A DNA stretch of 6,462 bases. Source: an uncultured Treponema sp. (lineage in GTDB: Bacteria > Spirochaetota > Spirochaetia > Treponematales > Treponemataceae). This document shows, in pieces, positions 6,110 through 6,462 of the stretch; positions within the stretch are counted from its first letter, which is position 1, and every line of letters starts with the position of its first letter. Under the pieces are notes generated by a model. It ran no database searches, was not told the origin of the DNA, and worked only from the letters and a program-made list of their open reading frames with translations. Made by a program: the position numbers and the translations under genes. The DNA is taken from NCBI GenBank assembly GCA_946538875.1, contig CAMNHD010000092.1, positions 1-6,462 on the forward strand, read 5' to 3'.

Positions 6110-6137
6110 CTTCAACTAACAATTCAATTCCACAAGA

Positions 6138-6462
6138 CTAGTTTGCAGCTGTAACAGCAGCAGGCTTGTCCTTTTTAGGAGCAACACGCATAGGATCACG
6201 TGGATCCCAATTGCGGCGCACCCATGCAATAAATCCCGAACTGATGAACATTGATGAGTAACATCCAGAAATCAAACCGATCGTAAGAACAATGGCGAAA
6301 GTCTGAATTGCACCGGTTGTAAACACCCACAGAGAAATGGAAGCAAACAAGGTGGTCACAGTGGTGATGATTGAACGTGAGAATGTTCCGTTAAGGGAAG
6401 CATCCAGAATCTCAGTGAACTTCTTGGCATCCATAAGCTTCATGTTTTCACGCACACGGTCC
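6138..6462 (-). CDS. secF: Protein translocase subunit SecF, C-terminal part (runs off the window edge)
   Basis: The last 107 residues are visible; the N-terminal two thirds lie beyond base 6462. SecF with SecD forms the SecDF inner-membrane complex, which uses the proton motive force to pull secreted proteins through SecYEG. The visible part starts inside the conserved cytoplasmic motif DRVREN (family: FDRIREN), then the loop with SLNGTFSRSIITT, two membrane helices (about 31-49 and 52-80) with the IGLISGCYSSMFIS motif that matches the GxxxGxYSS pattern of the last helix, and a polar tail VRRNWDPRDPMRVAPKK ending in TAAN. Because DRV is read through in frame to the edge, the internal GTG at 6455 is not the start. 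In most bacteria secD lies just upstream. A terminator follows, so this is probably the last gene of its transcript. Confidence 0.95.
   Translation of the reverse strand, partial: DRVRENMKLMDAKKFTEILDASLNGTFSRSIITTVTTLFASISLWVFTTGAIQTFAIVLTIGLISGCYSSMFISSGFIAWVRRNWDPRDPMRVAPKKDKPAAVTAAN

Larger units (their letters stand above)
6051..6137 (-). other. 28-codon open frame in phase with secF, ending in TAATG at ispH (possible leader peptide or extension)
   Basis: After the SecF stop TAG (6138-6140) the same frame continues without a stop for 28 codons and closes with TAA at 6051-6053, overlapping the ispH ATG as TAATG. The last part encodes a hydrophobic stretch, GAAVAFVTVALFFIRAGGV, partly written by the terminator itself. 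A TTG at 6122 preceded by GGA could be a start, giving 23 residues. A run of this length is not improbable by chance, and the terminator explains the base composition, so I do not call it a gene. Confidence 0.18.

Noticed and set aside
6138..6455. GTG at 6455 as the start of a separate 105-residue membrane protein
   Set aside because: The frame stays open to the window edge and reads DRVREN, the conserved internal SecF motif, so this is the end of SecF.

Overview
The window reads as spirochaete chromosome, most likely a Treponema or close relative with moderate GC (probably a host-associated species; the species cannot be named from this alone). The strongest pointer is the gene at 3970-5025, a UPF0164/FadL-like outer-membrane barrel of the type expanded in treponemes. 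It lies next to ispH and is followed by a large secreted protein of FlgD/CHU_C-like Ig modules ending in an OmpA domain. From memory, T. pallidum also has a UPF0164-type gene (tp0548) beside lytB/ispH (tp0547); I could not check this. Every confident gene is on the minus strand, so transcription runs from high to low coordinates.

Layout in transcription order. 6462-6138: C-terminal third of SecF, cut by the window edge. 6137-6052: a short gap with a strong intrinsic terminator; the same bases also hold a 28-codon open frame that follows SecF's stop in phase and ends in a TAATG overlap with ispH. 6051-5125: IspH, last enzyme of the MEP isoprenoid pathway. 5124-5026: AT-rich gap with one good and one weaker sigma70-like promoter. 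5025-3970 and 3962-687: a tight two-gene operon (7 bases apart) for the signal-peptide-bearing barrel and for a 1091-residue signal-peptide-bearing protein with eight Ig-like modules and an OmpA domain. 660-612: intrinsic terminator closing that operon. 611-374: intergenic, with a very GC-rich block, a perfect 17-base palindrome and a promoter. 373-1: N-terminal part of a MATE efflux transporter, cut by the window edge.

How they may work together. SecF and IspH are housekeeping genes (protein export; IPP/DMAPP supply). The barrel/Ig-OmpA pair looks like a dedicated envelope module: a small outer-membrane barrel made together with a long periplasmic or envelope-spanning repeat protein that can tether to peptidoglycan. 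The barrel ends in a short motif (DKEAPTI) that resembles the strand leading into Ig modules of its partner, hinting at an ancestral fusion or a docking segment. This pair is the most interesting part of the window; its function is not known to me.
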